Positions 24,942 through 34,467 are shown, counted from the stretch's first letter. The stretch: DNA of 64,000 nt from CAVQBP01 sp963848195 (GCA_963848195.1 CAWKCY010000009.1:744001-808000); one strand, 5' to 3'. Made by a program: numbers and translations. Notes: a model not told the origin generated them from the letters alone.

Positions 24942-25288
24942 GTGTCAACCTATCTTTATTAATTATATCTTTAATTGCAATAACTCACCTGCTTCGCTCC
25001 AAAGGAGTGCCACATTGCTTTAATTTATCTGTATTAAAAAGTTGTCGGAAATTCCGGTAAATTCAAAATTTCATTATTTTTAATAATAATAATTTACAAC
25101 GTTTTTACCAGGAATTGTCGGGAAATAAATAAAGTCCTAATGGATTATAAAGACGAAATAATAATTTATAAATCATCGTATAAAAATATATGATATATTA
25201 GGGAATTAAAATTATCGGCCTAGATATTCAGTACTGTATGAAAAGTGTGTAATCAAAGAAGCCTGCAAAAAATAAAACAGAATTTTAT
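24942..25288. other. Intergenic region
   Basis: AT-rich spacer without coding signal. It holds a short imperfect palindrome near 24990-25010 (GCTTCGCTCCAAAGGAGTG) and should contain the promoter of the lipoprotein gene at 25289; nothing else was seen. Confidence 0.5.
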
Positions 25289-26803
25289 ATGAAAAAATCA
25301 TTTCTTTTTACAATTCTCTCAGTACTTAGCATATTTTCAGGATGTTCAAATTCTCATGAGCTTAACGAACCAACTGCTCCGGATATTTTTTATGTAACTA
25401 ATTATACTGAATTTACGCAGGCCATTACCGCATCGAAAACAGGCGATTATGTTTTTGTACAATCGGATATTGATTTCAATGGTAACACCCTGGATGTCAA
25501 TAAATCTATAACTATAAAGAGTCTTGTGAAGAAGAAGCTCTTTGACTCATTCAATTATACTACACAAACTCCTTTAATTCTTGTGACAGCAAACAATGTG
25601 TGTTTTGATAATCTTCTTATTCAAGGCAATACAAATAGTTATCAAAATTTAGGTATTGTTGCAAATGGTAATACTGGTCTCATTATTCAAAATTGTGAAA
25701 TATGTTATTTTAGAGACGCTGGCGTTAGCCTTGGAAATAATAGCCGGGCTGATATCATTAGCAGCTATATACACAATCAACCTGATACTGATGATTTAGG
25801 ATATGGTGTCGTTCTGGCATCAGGAGCTTTCGCCACAATTCAAAGTAATATATTTGATTTCAATCGTCATGATATAGCCGGAACAGGTGCTCCTTTTACT
25901 GGATATGAAGCTAGCTACAATAAAACATCAAATGGAACTAATCATGCATTTGATATGCATGGTGAAGCTCAAAATTGTGATGTCCCCGCGAATGATCATA
26001 TTGCTGGTTATAGAATTTTAATTCATCACAATTCTTTTAATAATGTTAACCAATATGCTATTGATATTAGAGGTGTACCTGGTGATTATTGTAAAATCTA
26101 TGATAATACATTTGTACAAAGTTATATTTTAGATGCATGTTTTAAGCAAGAAATTGAAGAAAATAGACAGGCAAATGGTTGCGGCTCTGTGCCTGATGAA
26201 AATGATGCCTATGGTAAAATATTTATCAGTCATAATAACTTTACCGGAACAGCTCCCGGTACCTCAAATTTCCAGGTAAAATACGACGGTAATTGGAATA
26301 GATTAATTGGTACATCTTATTCTATAGATAATATTGCTTTCGGTGATTTTAATGGTGATGGAATTACTGATATATTTTTCCCATATCAGGATGAATGGAA
26401 AATTTCTATCAGTGCTTTGATAGCCGCAAGACATTTAAACTATTCTCCCATTCCTTTAAGTGATCTGGGTTTTGGAGATTTTAATAAAGATGGTACCACA
26501 GATATTATTTCAACATGGAGTGATACCTTATGGATTTCATATTCAGGCAGCAGTAGCTGGTCATTTCTAAATTCATCTTCTTATACTATCCAGCAGCTTT
26601 ATATTGATGATGTAAACAGTGATGGTAAAACAGATATAATAGGATTCGATGGTAGCATTTGGAAATATTCCTCGGGAGGTTCTGGCGATTGGCAAAACTG
26701 TCCTGACGGATACACTCCTCCTGCAAATGATAGACTCAATCATCGTAGAACCTTACATGATTTTAATGGAGATGGGACAAATGATGATTATAGAATTCAA
26801 TAA
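25289..26803 (+). CDS. Lipoprotein with parallel beta-helix and FG-GAP/VCBS repeats
   Basis: 504 residues. Lipobox FSGC (Cys ~20) after a hydrophobic start predicts a lipid-anchored surface protein. Residues ~30-330 form a right-handed parallel beta-helix (NVCFDNLLIQGNTNSY, GLIIQNCEICYFRDAGVSLGNNSRADI, then SNIFDFNRHDI), the fold of pectate lyases and other polysaccharide-active proteins; catalytic residues cannot be assigned. Residues ~345-504 carry four FG-GAP/VCBS-like calcium repeats (FGDFNGDGITDIFF, FGDFNKDGTTDII, IDDVNSDGKTDII, LHDFNGDGTNDDY), as in integrin-type propellers, with the last one cut short. No T9SS tail. It is alone, with repeat-rich flanks, and probably acts on or binds an external polymer. 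Confidence 0.8.
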   Translation: MKKSFLFTILSVLSIFSGCSNSHELNEPTAPDIFYVTNYTEFTQAITASKTGDYVFVQSDIDFNGNTLDVNKSITIKSLVKKKLFDSFNYTTQTPLILVTANNVCFDNLLIQGNTNSYQNLGIVANGNTGLIIQNCEICYFRDAGVSLGNNSRADIISSYIHNQPDTDDLGYGVVLASGAFATIQSNIFDFNRHDIAGTGAPFTGYEASYNKTSNGTNHAFDMHGEAQNCDVPANDHIAGYRILIHHNSFNNVNQYAIDIRGVPGDYCKIYDNTFVQSYILDACFKQEIEENRQANGCGSVPDENDAYGKIFISHNNFTGTAPGTSNFQVKYDGNWNRLIGTSYSIDNIAFGDFNGDGITDIFFPYQDEWKISISALIAARHLNYSPIPLSDLGFGDFNKDGTTDIISTWSDTLWISYSGSSSWSFLNSSSYTIQQLYIDDVNSDGKTDIIGFDGSIWKYSSGGSGDWQNCPDGYTPPANDRLNHRRTLHDFNGDGTNDDYRIQ

Positions 26804-27201
26804 ATTTTGTATAACAATGCATTTTAAGACGCGACAGCAGCTTAAAGTTAACTTTATTTCACTTTGCCGTTGGCTTTTAGCCGACGGATATTATTGGAGA
26901 CAAAAGATAACACCGGACTTCCAGTCCGATCCCTCCACCTCTCCTTACTAAGGAGAGGGGGCCGGGGGGTGAGGTTAAATTTAATATGGTAAGACAATGC
27001 ACATTTTCTAAATAATTATTGAGATTCTTCAGTCGAAATCTCCTTCAGAATGACAGACAAAATTCTTTTTGATCACCTTTGTTGGGATGGTTTTTTTGTT
27101 AAGCTAAAAGCTTATCATTTCTTTTCATGCCAAATAATACATTTCAAGCCATACAGCGTATAAACGCTCGGCAATCTAATAATACCCCAAATTGGCATAA
27201 T
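26804..27201. other. Intergenic region with palindromic repeats
   Basis: Contains a short GU-containing hairpin directly after the lipoprotein gene (~26866-26886, possible terminator), a clover-like CCTCCACCTCTCCTTACTAAGGAGAGG element followed by GGGGCCGGGGGGTGAGG at about 26931-26975, and a GATTCTTCAGTCGAAATCTCCTTCAGAATGACA repeat near 27021-27055. These belong to the dispersed palindromic families described for 13942-14241 and 51848-51926. Confidence 0.55.
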
Positions 27202-27552
27202 TTATGTTTCTTTACTTCCCGATTTATTAACTATCTCAGTTTCTTTGCTTTCATAACCTATATATGATGTAAGTAAAGTTAGTTTACCGGAAGGAGCATT
27301 AAAGATAACAAAAAAGCCCCGCTTATTTGTAGCCGCTCCCAGCTGTGTTCCTTTTATTATAACATTAGCAAATACCAGAGGTTCACCTGTTTTAACATCT
27401 AAAACATAACCTCTGATTTCATTATTTGACCAGGTTCTATCCTGTCCATCTGATGATATTGTTAAGGTTATAATCCAAATAATTATGAGCAGGATATTAA
27501 GCTCTTTACACGAAATAATTTTATAGGATTTTCTATAAGTAAAAATTTTCAT
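27202..27552 (-). pseudogene. TonB-dependent receptor, N-terminal fragment only
   Basis: 116 residues: a hydrophobic N-terminus and one carboxypeptidase-like regulatory domain (RGYVLDVKTGEPLVFANVIIKGTQLG, then SYIGYESKE) that ends abruptly at a stop just where the plug should begin. The full family length is 800-1000 residues, so plug and barrel are gone. It marks the left border of a stretch of gene remnants up to ~29760. Confidence 0.75.
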
Positions 27553-27684
27553 AATACACCAGATGGTTGGAATAATGCTTTAGACAAAACCAGACGGTGT
27601 TTTATTCCATGTGAAAATTCTTTTGCATTCCTGATGGATTATATTTTTTACGGATGAAATAAAAATGGTATTAGGGTTGTCTAG

Positions 27685-28020
27685 AAATATCCTTTTCAAG
27701 GATCGCCACCGGATTTCGATAAAATGAATCCAATGGGAATGCGAGAAGGGGTACCGGATGAAATATCATCACACAACACGGATAGTCTAATGCAGTTGGA
27801 ACTTCAAAGACAAAGCGATTTTCAAATACTTGATAAAAATAAAAAGATAATAACAGAGATGCCTCTTTACAATAAGGTCGGTATTAAAATAAAAATAGAG
27901 ATGAAAAAAGGATCTTTTACATATAAACTTCAGTTCCCGCTGCAATTAAGTAATGGTTATTCATTTGCACTGGAGGCACAGATTTATTTGGTTGCCATTA
28001 AGTCATTGGGTCTATTATAG
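27685..28020 (+). pseudogene. C-terminal fragment of an unrecognised protein
   Basis: The frame is open from 27685, upstream of the first ATG at 27724, and reads PFQGSPPDFDKMNPMGMREGVPDE before the ATG-derived part, which shows a missing 5' end. The end (GIKIKIEMKKGSFTYKLQFPLQLSNGYSFALEA) looks like a beta-rich periplasmic domain. It lies directly before the AATGACC-type repeats and the 360-bp repeat. Function unknown. Confidence 0.4.
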
Positions 28021-28107
28021 TCATTAGTCATTTATAGTCATTGGGTCATTGTTCAATGGTCAAGTCAATTGGTCATTGGGTCATTAGTCAATAGTCATTG
28101 GTCATTG
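28020..28107. repeat. GTCATTGG/GTCATTAG short-repeat cluster
   Basis: Repeated GTCATTGG, GTCATTAGTC and GTCAATGG units over ~90 bases, the reverse complement of the AATGACC family at 10298 and 58027. It abuts the long dispersed repeat at 28109. Confidence 0.75.
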
Positions 28108-28108
28108 C

Positions 28109-28468
28109 CGACTTTCTGTGACGAATTTATATTTTCTATTTTGATCAGCTTTCATTCCGGTTAGAGGATTATTAGTGTGTCATTTTTGTCAATTTTTTAA
28201 AAATCTATTGAATAAAAAAGGCTAAATTTGTGAGGTTTTTACATCCGGGACAACTCTATGACAACTCCAAGACAACTCCAAGATAACTCCAAGATAACAG
28301 AATCCTAAATTTGGGTTAAAAAAAGGAGCTAAAAAATATGCGTCAGAATGACAGTCCGTTGTATTAAAAATAGTAAAATATTTTCAGTATACTAATAATT
28401 CAACTATGGTGAAATTAGTGAATTTTGTCCGGTCGTGACTAAGTTTGAGTTAGAGGTTGAATCTCAAT
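28109..28468. repeat. 360-bp dispersed noncoding repeat, copy 1
   Basis: Begins CGACTTTCTGTGACGAATTT and ends TTGAATCTCAAT. It is closely matched by 57635-57982 over the whole length, including an internal tandem AACTCCAAGATAACTCCAAGATAAC block and the stretch GTGAAATTAGTGAATTTTGTCC. Neither copy has an open frame of note. It may be a nonautonomous mobile element or a structured RNA element. Confidence 0.8.
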
Positions 28469-28809
28469 TAAGAATGTAGTAAATAGGTAAATTATTCTAC
28501 AGGAATCTTGAATTACTTCTAATAATTCCCCAAATTTCTTTCACTTTTTCATAAGCACCGCTTTCCAATAATAATTTTTATTCATAATTTACTCTGATTA
28601 TTAAAATTGTCAGGGGTAAAATTATCCCGTTTCTTATATAAAAATGGGATGTGTTTAAAAAAGCGGCTGAATCAATACCAATGCATATGATTGAACTCTC
28701 GCCAATGCCGGGAAAGCTTTAACGTCCTTTACTGTAAAGGAAAGAATTTTATCAAGTTATCTCAAGGTAGGGATTACAAGTTCTAAAAAATAATTAGGGA
28801 TTAATATAT
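28469..28809. other. Intergenic region
   Basis: AT-rich spacer without coding signal or notable repeat; it ends directly before the kinase remnant at 28810. Confidence 0.5.
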
Positions 28810-28956
28810 ATGGTTGGTGATACAATACTCCATTATCAGATAATTGAAAAGCTCGGGGAAGGCGGAATGGGCGAAGTCTATAAAGCCCGAACAGACATAT
28901 TTTCTCTCGGTATAGTCCTATATGAATCCGGCAAGTGTGCTAATTCTTGTGAATAA
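28810..28956 (+). pseudogene. Ser/Thr protein kinase with internal deletion
   Basis: 49 codons: MVGDTILHYQIIEKLGEGGMGEVYKAR, the glycine-rich loop of a Hanks-type kinase, joined directly to TDIFSLGIVLYE, which belongs to subdomain IX. The catalytic HRD and DFG regions, about 150 residues, are missing, and the remainder of the kinase and any sensor domain are absent. The reading frame crosses the deletion intact. Nonfunctional as a kinase. Confidence 0.8.
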
Positions 28957-29366
28957 TGGCAGGTTTAAACGAAAGCCAGATGTCCAGATTTTTAATTGAT
29001 CCTTCGAAAAATGTTTCTCAATTAAGCGAGGCAGATGTTATAGAAAAAGTCGATTTTAATATTAAAACCTGGTATGTACGTGCAGGATATTCTTTTTATA
29101 CAAACATTGGGGAGGTAGGTCCTTACTTGCAATGGGATTGGTATAGTAACCCTGAGACAATTCAGAAAAAAACTTATGGTGGTGATAATGAAGCCGGAGC
29201 CGCCGATGATGGTGTATTTAATAAATCCACTATTGGAATACTTTATAGACCGGTACCGGAAGTAGCCGTAAAGCTTGATCAAAGTTACCACTTTTATAAA
29301 ATGAACGGCAATAGTGTTTATTATCCCGAAGTAAGATTTGACGTATCCTACATTTTTGGAAATTAA
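28956..29366 (+). pseudogene. C-terminal fragment of an outer membrane porin
   Basis: 136 residues from an ATG overlapping the kinase stop. The pattern is amphipathic barrel strands (NIKTWYVRAGYSFYTNIGEVGPYLQWDW, STIGILYRPVPEVAVKLDQSYHF) with a terminal aromatic segment VRFDVSYIFGN, as in phosphate-selective or short porins. The N-terminal signal and most of the barrel are missing. It precedes a PstS-like remnant by 16 bases, an adjacency typical of phosphate or anion uptake loci. Confidence 0.65.
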
Positions 29367-29382
29367 AATTAAAGAGGAACTA

Positions 29383-29601
29383 ATGAAAACTAAAAAAATA
29401 ATATCTGCAAAATATTTTTTACTCATTCTGGTATTTATCGCTCAAAGTTATAATTATGCTCAGATAAGTGTTGTGGTTTCAAAATCTTCGAGTGAAAAAT
29501 TGACAAAGAATGAAGTGATTGAAATCTTTTCCGGTGTGAGGCTTACATGGTCAAATGGCAGTAAAGTGCAGGTTATAGATCAATCCTTCAATAACTTTTG
29601 A
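29383..29601 (+). pseudogene. PstS-like periplasmic binding protein, N-terminal fragment
   Basis: 73 codons from ATG 29383 (AGAGGA site upstream): signal peptide MKTKKIISAKYFLLILVFIAQSYNYAQ, then ISVVVSKSSSEKLTKNEVIEIFSG and WSNGSKVQVID, the start of phosphate ABC-type binding proteins. It stops at 29601 inside a segment that is antisense to the end of the next, minus-strand fragment, so it is truncated by a junction near 29575-29600. Confidence 0.7.
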
Positions 29602-29754
29602 AGACATTTTCGTTTCAAACTGCTTTTCATATCTTGTTGAAAAATATCCGGTTATATTAAGATTATTCTGAGCAATTGTAATTGGGGCGAAGAATGATAG
29701 AACAATACTTACAAAAACTGCATTAACAAAAACACTAAACAAATTTTTAGTCAT
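29551..29754 (-). pseudogene. N-terminal fragment of an outer membrane protein, inverted
   Basis: From ATG 29754: signal peptide MTKNLFSVFVNAVFVSIVL...TIAQ and the start of a mature barrel protein, NNLNITGYFSTRYEKQFETKM, cut off at the junction with the PstS fragment. It could be the missing 5' end of the porin whose 3' end is at 28956-29366, flipped by an inversion. Upstream ATGs at 29802 add only a charged, unlikely tail. Confidence 0.55.
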
Positions 29755-30061
29755 CTTGTTCCTCTTGATTTTTATCTTGTTTACATGAGATCTATCCCTC
29801 ATTTTTAAGTTATTATCGATTGTAATCTATTTTTCTTTATAGTTATATAAAAAAAGTTGGAAGGGAAAAGGAGCAGTAAAAAAATATTTTATTTAAAAGG
29901 TTCAATGAAAACGTTATCATCATTAGATATATGGCTTATGCCTACCAAATATTAGCTAGTAATCCTAATGAAATTATTATGTCGAGGGATTTAGAAAAGA
30001 ATTTGGAAACTAAATTGTAAGTATTTAAGAATTCCTTTTTGTATAAAACTGTTAGAAATTT

Positions 30062-31201
30062 TCAATTCACAATCGGATGCTTCTGACATAAGCTGAGGAC
30101 GGAAGTGCTTTTAATTCCTTCAGTAGTTTGTTTTTTAAGGCAATACCGATTGAGATCTGATGTTGCGAACACATGACCAGAAAAATATTTTTTCACTTCC
30201 ATTACAAAAGCTTCTGGATTTTTCGGATAGAAATGATAAAGTAACACTGATTTAACTTGTGCCTTGGATGCAAGTTCTCCGACTTCCTTTAAATCTAAGT
30301 GCTCTAATTTCATGTGTTCCATGAATCCGTTTGACCGTTCATGAGACCAGTGATTCTTTTCTGCCATTGTAGCCACAAACTTGGTGCGCTCTTTAATATC
30401 ATGTACTTCAGATACAAGGACGTCTGCTCCCTTAGCTAGTTTAATCACAGCGTCGCTTGGACCAGTATCACCTGTAAACACAATTACACCATATGGTGTT
30501 TCGAAACGATATGAATACGATTTCATCTTTGAATGAAATTGCTCAGGCATTAATGCATAGTGAGAGTTTTCAATTGCAATAACTCGAACTTTATCGTCTT
30601 GATAAAAAACTTTACCTGGCTGAATATCGTGTACTTTAAATGGATTTTGTAAGCTACTATCAGTTATCCCTATCGGTTCCGCAGCAAAAACATTAAATGG
30701 GATGCTAATGTAATGAAACGCGGCATCAACAAATTCCTTTGTTTGTGGTGGACCGTAAATGCTGATCGTGTCAACAGAACTAGTCATCTTTAACTGAAAA
30801 AAGTCGTTAGCCATTACATCGGCGAGACCAAGGTCGTGGTCTGGGTGATGATGAGTAATGAAAATTGTTTTTATTGTTTCGGAATGGATATCTGCTTGTA
30901 CCATGCGTTGCATCGTTCCAATGCCACAGTCGATCAGGTATTGACGACCATCTACCATAAGCAGTGTTGATGGTTCCGACCGTTCATAACGCAAAGGGGG
31001 CCCACCTGCTGTTCCGAGGAAAAGAATTTCGGTATCTTTCTGGGGGGCTTTAGGTGAAGGATTGTTTTGAGCTAATATTGTTCCCGACACGATTGTTGCA
31101 AGCAAAACAATTACAGCAGTAAACCGTCTATGAAACCGATGGTGGCAAAATTTATCTATAATCAAATTATAATATTTTTGTAACATTATAAACACCTTCA
31201 T
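30062..31201 (-). CDS. Exported metallo-beta-lactamase-fold hydrolase
   Basis: 379 residues. The N-terminus has a charged start and a long hydrophobic segment (FTAVIVLLATIVSGTILAQ), so the enzyme is exported. The catalytic core carries the RNase Z/arylsulfatase-like metal ligands: TEILFLGTAGGPP, LIDCGIGTMQRM, THHHPDHDLGLAD (HxHxDH), VIAIENSHYAL, IVFTGDTGPSD and final LLYHFYPKNPEAF. This pattern fits the arylsulfatase/AtsA-like or MBL-fold phosphodiesterase branch rather than antibiotic lactamases; substrate unresolved. It has no co-directional neighbours within 400 bases. An alternative start lies five codons downstream. Confidence 0.88.
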   Translation of the reverse strand: MKVFIMLQKYYNLIIDKFCHHRFHRRFTAVIVLLATIVSGTILAQNNPSPKAPQKDTEILFLGTAGGPPLRYERSEPSTLLMVDGRQYLIDCGIGTMQRMVQADIHSETIKTIFITHHHPDHDLGLADVMANDFFQLKMTSSVDTISIYGPPQTKEFVDAAFHYISIPFNVFAAEPIGITDSSLQNPFKVHDIQPGKVFYQDDKVRVIAIENSHYALMPEQFHSKMKSYSYRFETPYGVIVFTGDTGPSDAVIKLAKGADVLVSEVHDIKERTKFVATMAEKNHWSHERSNGFMEHMKLEHLDLKEVGELASKAQVKSVLLYHFYPKNPEAFVMEVKKYFSGHVFATSDLNRYCLKKQTTEGIKSTSVLSLCQKHPIVN

Positions 31202-31625
31202 GAAGAATTAAAAAAAAATAATAAAAGGTAAAATTGTTTGATTAAAAGAAAGAAAGAAAATAAAAGTAACAAATAATACTTATTTTATAAATGTGAACGT
31301 AAACAATAATTAAGGATCAAAAAATAAAAATAACATTTATAAATAAAAAAAATCTGTACTATAAAATCAAGCACATTTTATTAAGGAATTCAGGAGATTT
31401 ACAGGCCATCCTCCGGCGGCTTATGAAAGAAATAATACAAAATATTAGTGTTTATTATGATGCAGAGGAATTTAGAAAAGAATTTGGTAAATAAATTTTA
31501 ATTAAAACTCTGCCGTAAAAAAAGTAGAAAAGAAATTGATAGATTAAATTTCTTACTTTTAAGAAAAAATTATTCAAGCAGATTTCGCTCCTCTGGAACG
31601 AAGAGGTTTTACTATTAAATTGAAT
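31202..31625. other. Intergenic region with a minor remnant
   Basis: Mostly AT-rich. A short plus-strand frame at ~31423-31494 (MKEIIQNISVYYDAEEFRKEFGK) shares its end with a similar string near 29980-30018 (SRDLEKNLETKL), so both are probably decayed copies of one protein end. A weak stem-loop (TTTCGCTCC against GGAACGAAG, ~31583-31602) may end the 31626 gene. Confidence 0.4.
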
Positions 31626-34055
31626 TTATTTTATTAGGACTAATTTCATGATCTTTGTATAATTATTTGTCCGGAGTTTGTAGAAATATATTCCGGATGA
31701 AAGATTACCCGCGTTAAATTCTACTTTATAACTTCCTGCAGGCTTTTCTTCATTAACTAAAACAGCAACTTCTCTTCCAAGGATATCATAAACCTTCAAT
31801 GAAACTATTCCTGCGGTGGAGATTTGATAATTAATTGTTGTTGAAGGATTAAACGGATTAGGATAGTTCTGGTATAATTCAAATTTGCCGCGTATCTCTT
31901 GTCTGTCCGATACTGATGTGACACTTGCTGTTATGCCAGCAAAGCAGGATTGCACCGTGTTTGCTATGGCAGTAAATTGTCCTCCCACATAGATCATAGG
32001 ACCTGAAGTCAAAAGAAACCAAACCAAATTATTTGCATTGGGATTCCAGCTTGTAGCCAATCCGGTTGCTACATCAAGTGCTGCAATGTAGTTCCTATTC
32101 TGTCCACCGATGCTGGTAAAGAATCCTCCAGCGTAGACCGTTGAGCCGGAGAACGCAAGAGCATTAACAAAATTATTTGCATTGGGATTCCAGCTTGTAG
32201 CTAATCCGGTTGCTACATCAAGTGCTGCAATATAGTTCCTCGACTGCCCTCCGATACTAGTAAAGTCTCCACCCGCATAGACCGTTGAGCCGGATACTAC
32301 AAGAACATAAACAGGACTACTTGGATTGGGATTCCAACCCGTCGCCAATCCTGTTACTGCATCAAGGGCCACAATATAGCTCCTCGTCTGCCCTCCGATG
32401 CTGGTAAACCTTCCACTCGCATAGACTGTTGAGCCGAAAACTGCAAGAGCAAAAACTGTTCCACCACCTGCATTAGGATTCCAACTGGTCGCCATTCCTG
32501 TTGCTGTATCAAGGGCGGCAATTCTATTCCTGTTTTGTCCTCCGATGTTGGTAAAATCCCCTCCCGCATAGACCGTTGAGCCGGAAAGCGAAATATTAAC
32601 AACAAAGTTATTTGCATTGGGATTCCAATTTGTCGCGGTTCCAGTTACTGCATTAAGGGCCGCAATATGGTTCCTGGCCTGTCCTCCGACACTTGTAAAC
32701 CCTCCACAGACATAGACTGTTGAGCCTGAAACTACAATAGAACCAATTGCAGGGTCCTGAACTGTGCCACCAGGTGCATTGGGGTTCCAGCTAGTTGCCG
32801 TTCCTGTCACCGCATCAAGAGCTGCAATATTGTTCCTCGTCTGCCCTCCGATGCTGGTAAACTCTCCTCCCGCATAAACGATTGAACCGTAAACCGCAAT
32901 GGCATTAACATAACTACTTGCATTGGGATTCCAGCTTGTTGCCTTTCCGGTTGCTGTATCAAGCGCAGCAATGTAATTCCTCGTCTGTCCTCCGATGCTG
33001 GTAAAGACTCCTCCGACATAGACCGTTGAGCCTGAAACTACAAGGCAATGAACAAAACTGTTTGCATTGGGATTCCAACTCGTCGCCAATCCGGTTGCCG
33101 TATCGAGGGAGGCAATTTTATTCCTGCTTTGCCCTCCAATACCATTAAACCCGCCACACACATAGACCGTTGAGCCGGAGACCGCAAGAGTAGAAACATA
33201 GGGAGAAAAACCTGTAGCATTAGGATTCCAGATCGTGGCCATCCCGGTCGATGTATCAAGGGCGGCAATATTGTTTCTCGTCTGTCCTCCAATGCTGGTA
33301 AAGTCTCCACCTGCATAAACTGTTTGGCCGGAAACTACAAGAGCACGAACACGACTGTTTGCATTGGGATTCCAACCCGTCGCCAATCCGGTTGCTACAT
33401 CAAGTGCAGCAATATGGTTCCTAGTCTGTCCTCCGATGCTGGTAAAGAATCCTCCGGCATAGACAGTTGAGCCGGATACCGCTAGAGTAACAACAGTAGT
33501 GTCTGCATTTGGATTCCAACTGGTTGCCATTCCGGTTGCTGCATCAAGTGCGGCAATAAATTTCCTCGTTTGTCCTCCGATGCTGGTAAAGACTCCTCCG
33601 ACATAGACAGTTGAGCCTGAAACTACAAGGGCAGAAACGGGATTATTAGCATTTGGACTCCAGCTTCCATCAAGTGTTCCATTAGCATTTATGTGTGCAA
33701 TATTATTTTTTGCAATGCCACCAACCATTGTAAAATTACCGCCGATATACCAACCCCCGATACTGTCTGGAACAACTGCATTAATAATACCGTTGACCTT
33801 TGCGAAAGAAAGGTTCGGATTACCTGTATTGATATCAATCGCTGCACCGTACCCCGTTGGTGGGCCAACGTATGTAAAATGTCCACCAATATAAATTGTA
33901 TTGGCCGAACGAACAATGGCGTTAACGTCGCCATTAGTTACCCAGAGATTATCGTCCACGGTTTGTGCATGGATAAAAGGAGGGCTAATTAACCCTAATA
34001 GAATAGGAAACAAAAGTATATAGATTATGAACAAGAAAGAAATATTTTTATTCAA
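31626..34055 (-). CDS. Secreted multi-blade propeller protein with T9SS tail
   Basis: 809 residues. Signal peptide (LLFPILLGLISPPFIHAQ), then about fourteen repeats of ~48-52 residues, each of the form VSGSTVYAGGDFTSIGGQ and RNNIAALDTATGxATSWNPNA; the first two are diverged. This resembles the DUF5122/delta-60 type beta-propeller repeats. The C-terminus is a type A sorting tail (YQNYPNPFNPSTTINYQIS, ending MKLVLIK), so the protein should be exported and anchored on the cell surface. The repeats are similar enough at DNA level (about 150 bases) to allow length change by recombination. The last ~130 bases are almost identical to 42436-42560, the tail of a pseudogene 11 kb away. Role: likely surface binding or adhesion; ligand unknown. 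Confidence 0.88.
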   Translation of the reverse strand: MNKNISFLFIIYILLFPILLGLISPPFIHAQTVDDNLWVTNGDVNAIVRSANTIYIGGHFTYVGPPTGYGAAIDINTGNPNLSFAKVNGIINAVVPDSIGGWYIGGNFTMVGGIAKNNIAHINANGTLDGSWSPNANNPVSALVVSGSTVYVGGVFTSIGGQTRKFIAALDAATGMATSWNPNADTTVVTLAVSGSTVYAGGFFTSIGGQTRNHIAALDVATGLATGWNPNANSRVRALVVSGQTVYAGGDFTSIGGQTRNNIAALDTSTGMATIWNPNATGFSPYVSTLAVSGSTVYVCGGFNGIGGQSRNKIASLDTATGLATSWNPNANSFVHCLVVSGSTVYVGGVFTSIGGQTRNYIAALDTATGKATSWNPNASSYVNAIAVYGSIVYAGGEFTSIGGQTRNNIAALDAVTGTATSWNPNAPGGTVQDPAIGSIVVSGSTVYVCGGFTSVGGQARNHIAALNAVTGTATNWNPNANNFVVNISLSGSTVYAGGDFTNIGGQNRNRIAALDTATGMATSWNPNAGGGTVFALAVFGSTVYASGRFTSIGGQTRSYIVALDAVTGLATGWNPNPSSPVYVLVVSGSTVYAGGDFTSIGGQSRNYIAALDVATGLATSWNPNANNFVNALAFSGSTVYAGGFFTSIGGQNRNYIAALDVATGLATSWNPNANNLVWFLLTSGPMIYVGGQFTAIANTVQSCFAGITASVTSVSDRQEIRGKFELYQNYPNPFNPSTTINYQISTAGIVSLKVYDILGREVAVLVNEEKPAGSYKVEFNAGNLSSGIYFYKLRTNNYTKIMKLVLIK
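31980..33690 (-). repeat. ~150-bp tandem repeats coding propeller blades
   Basis: About twelve imperfect units, each with a GCATTNGGATTCCA segment and a CTNCCGGCATAGACCGTTGAGCC-like segment on the plus strand (WNPNAN and GSTVYAGG in protein). Unit length varies slightly, mostly 144-165 bases. Confidence 0.8.
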
Positions 34056-34079
34056 AGCTTCACCTTATTTATTAATTTT

Positions 34080-34234
34080 CTGAATTTTCTTCGTTGAATT
34101 TATTTGTTGTTCTTTTCCCCATAATTGCTCAGGGTATAAAATCTTAATGTCATCCTTAAGAGAATTGAGCCATTGCTGCAAGCAAGAGTATTGCAACCAA
34201 ATAGGAAAACAATAAAGAATTCAAAGTTTTTCAT
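34080..34234 (-). pseudogene. Signal-peptide remnant of a T9SS secreted protein
   Basis: From ATG 34234 the frame begins MKNFEFFIVFLF and soon loses the expected course. It is homologous to the start of the LamG-type pseudogene at 43590 (MKSFKFLLIPLLVAVL), and the upstream noncoding DNA (34235-34460 versus 43591-43850) is also clearly similar, so this is the left boundary of the duplicated module. The body of the gene has been replaced by the 31626 propeller gene. The rest of 34056-34467 is spacer. Confidence 0.6.
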
Positions 34235-34467
34235 AAGAACTTCTTTTTTATTGAAAAAATCTTGGTTAGCAGAGTTGAAATATTTTGTTCTAACATCAAA
34301 CTCTTTTTGATTATCTAACCTTTGCTAAAGTAGATAAGTGTGAATGGCTGCACAATCAGTCGAATTAAGTATTCTTGAGGCTAAACAAGAAATTATGTAA
34401 TACTTCTAAGTAGTTTTAGGTATACAGTAGATGAGAATGCAATATGACCTGGTAAATTTTTGTATGA

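Noticed and set aside
28810..28956. Possible small functional kinase-like regulator
   Set aside because: All catalytic residues between subdomains II and IX are missing, so it is a deletion product.
29880..30020. Short plus-strand frame ending SRDLEKNLETKL
   Set aside because: Resembles the end near 31494 but is too short and has no start; kept only as a possible remnant in the spacer notes.
33691..33992. Open frames opposite the 809-residue propeller gene
   Set aside because: They arise from the repetitive codon structure of the true gene and have no start signals or homology.
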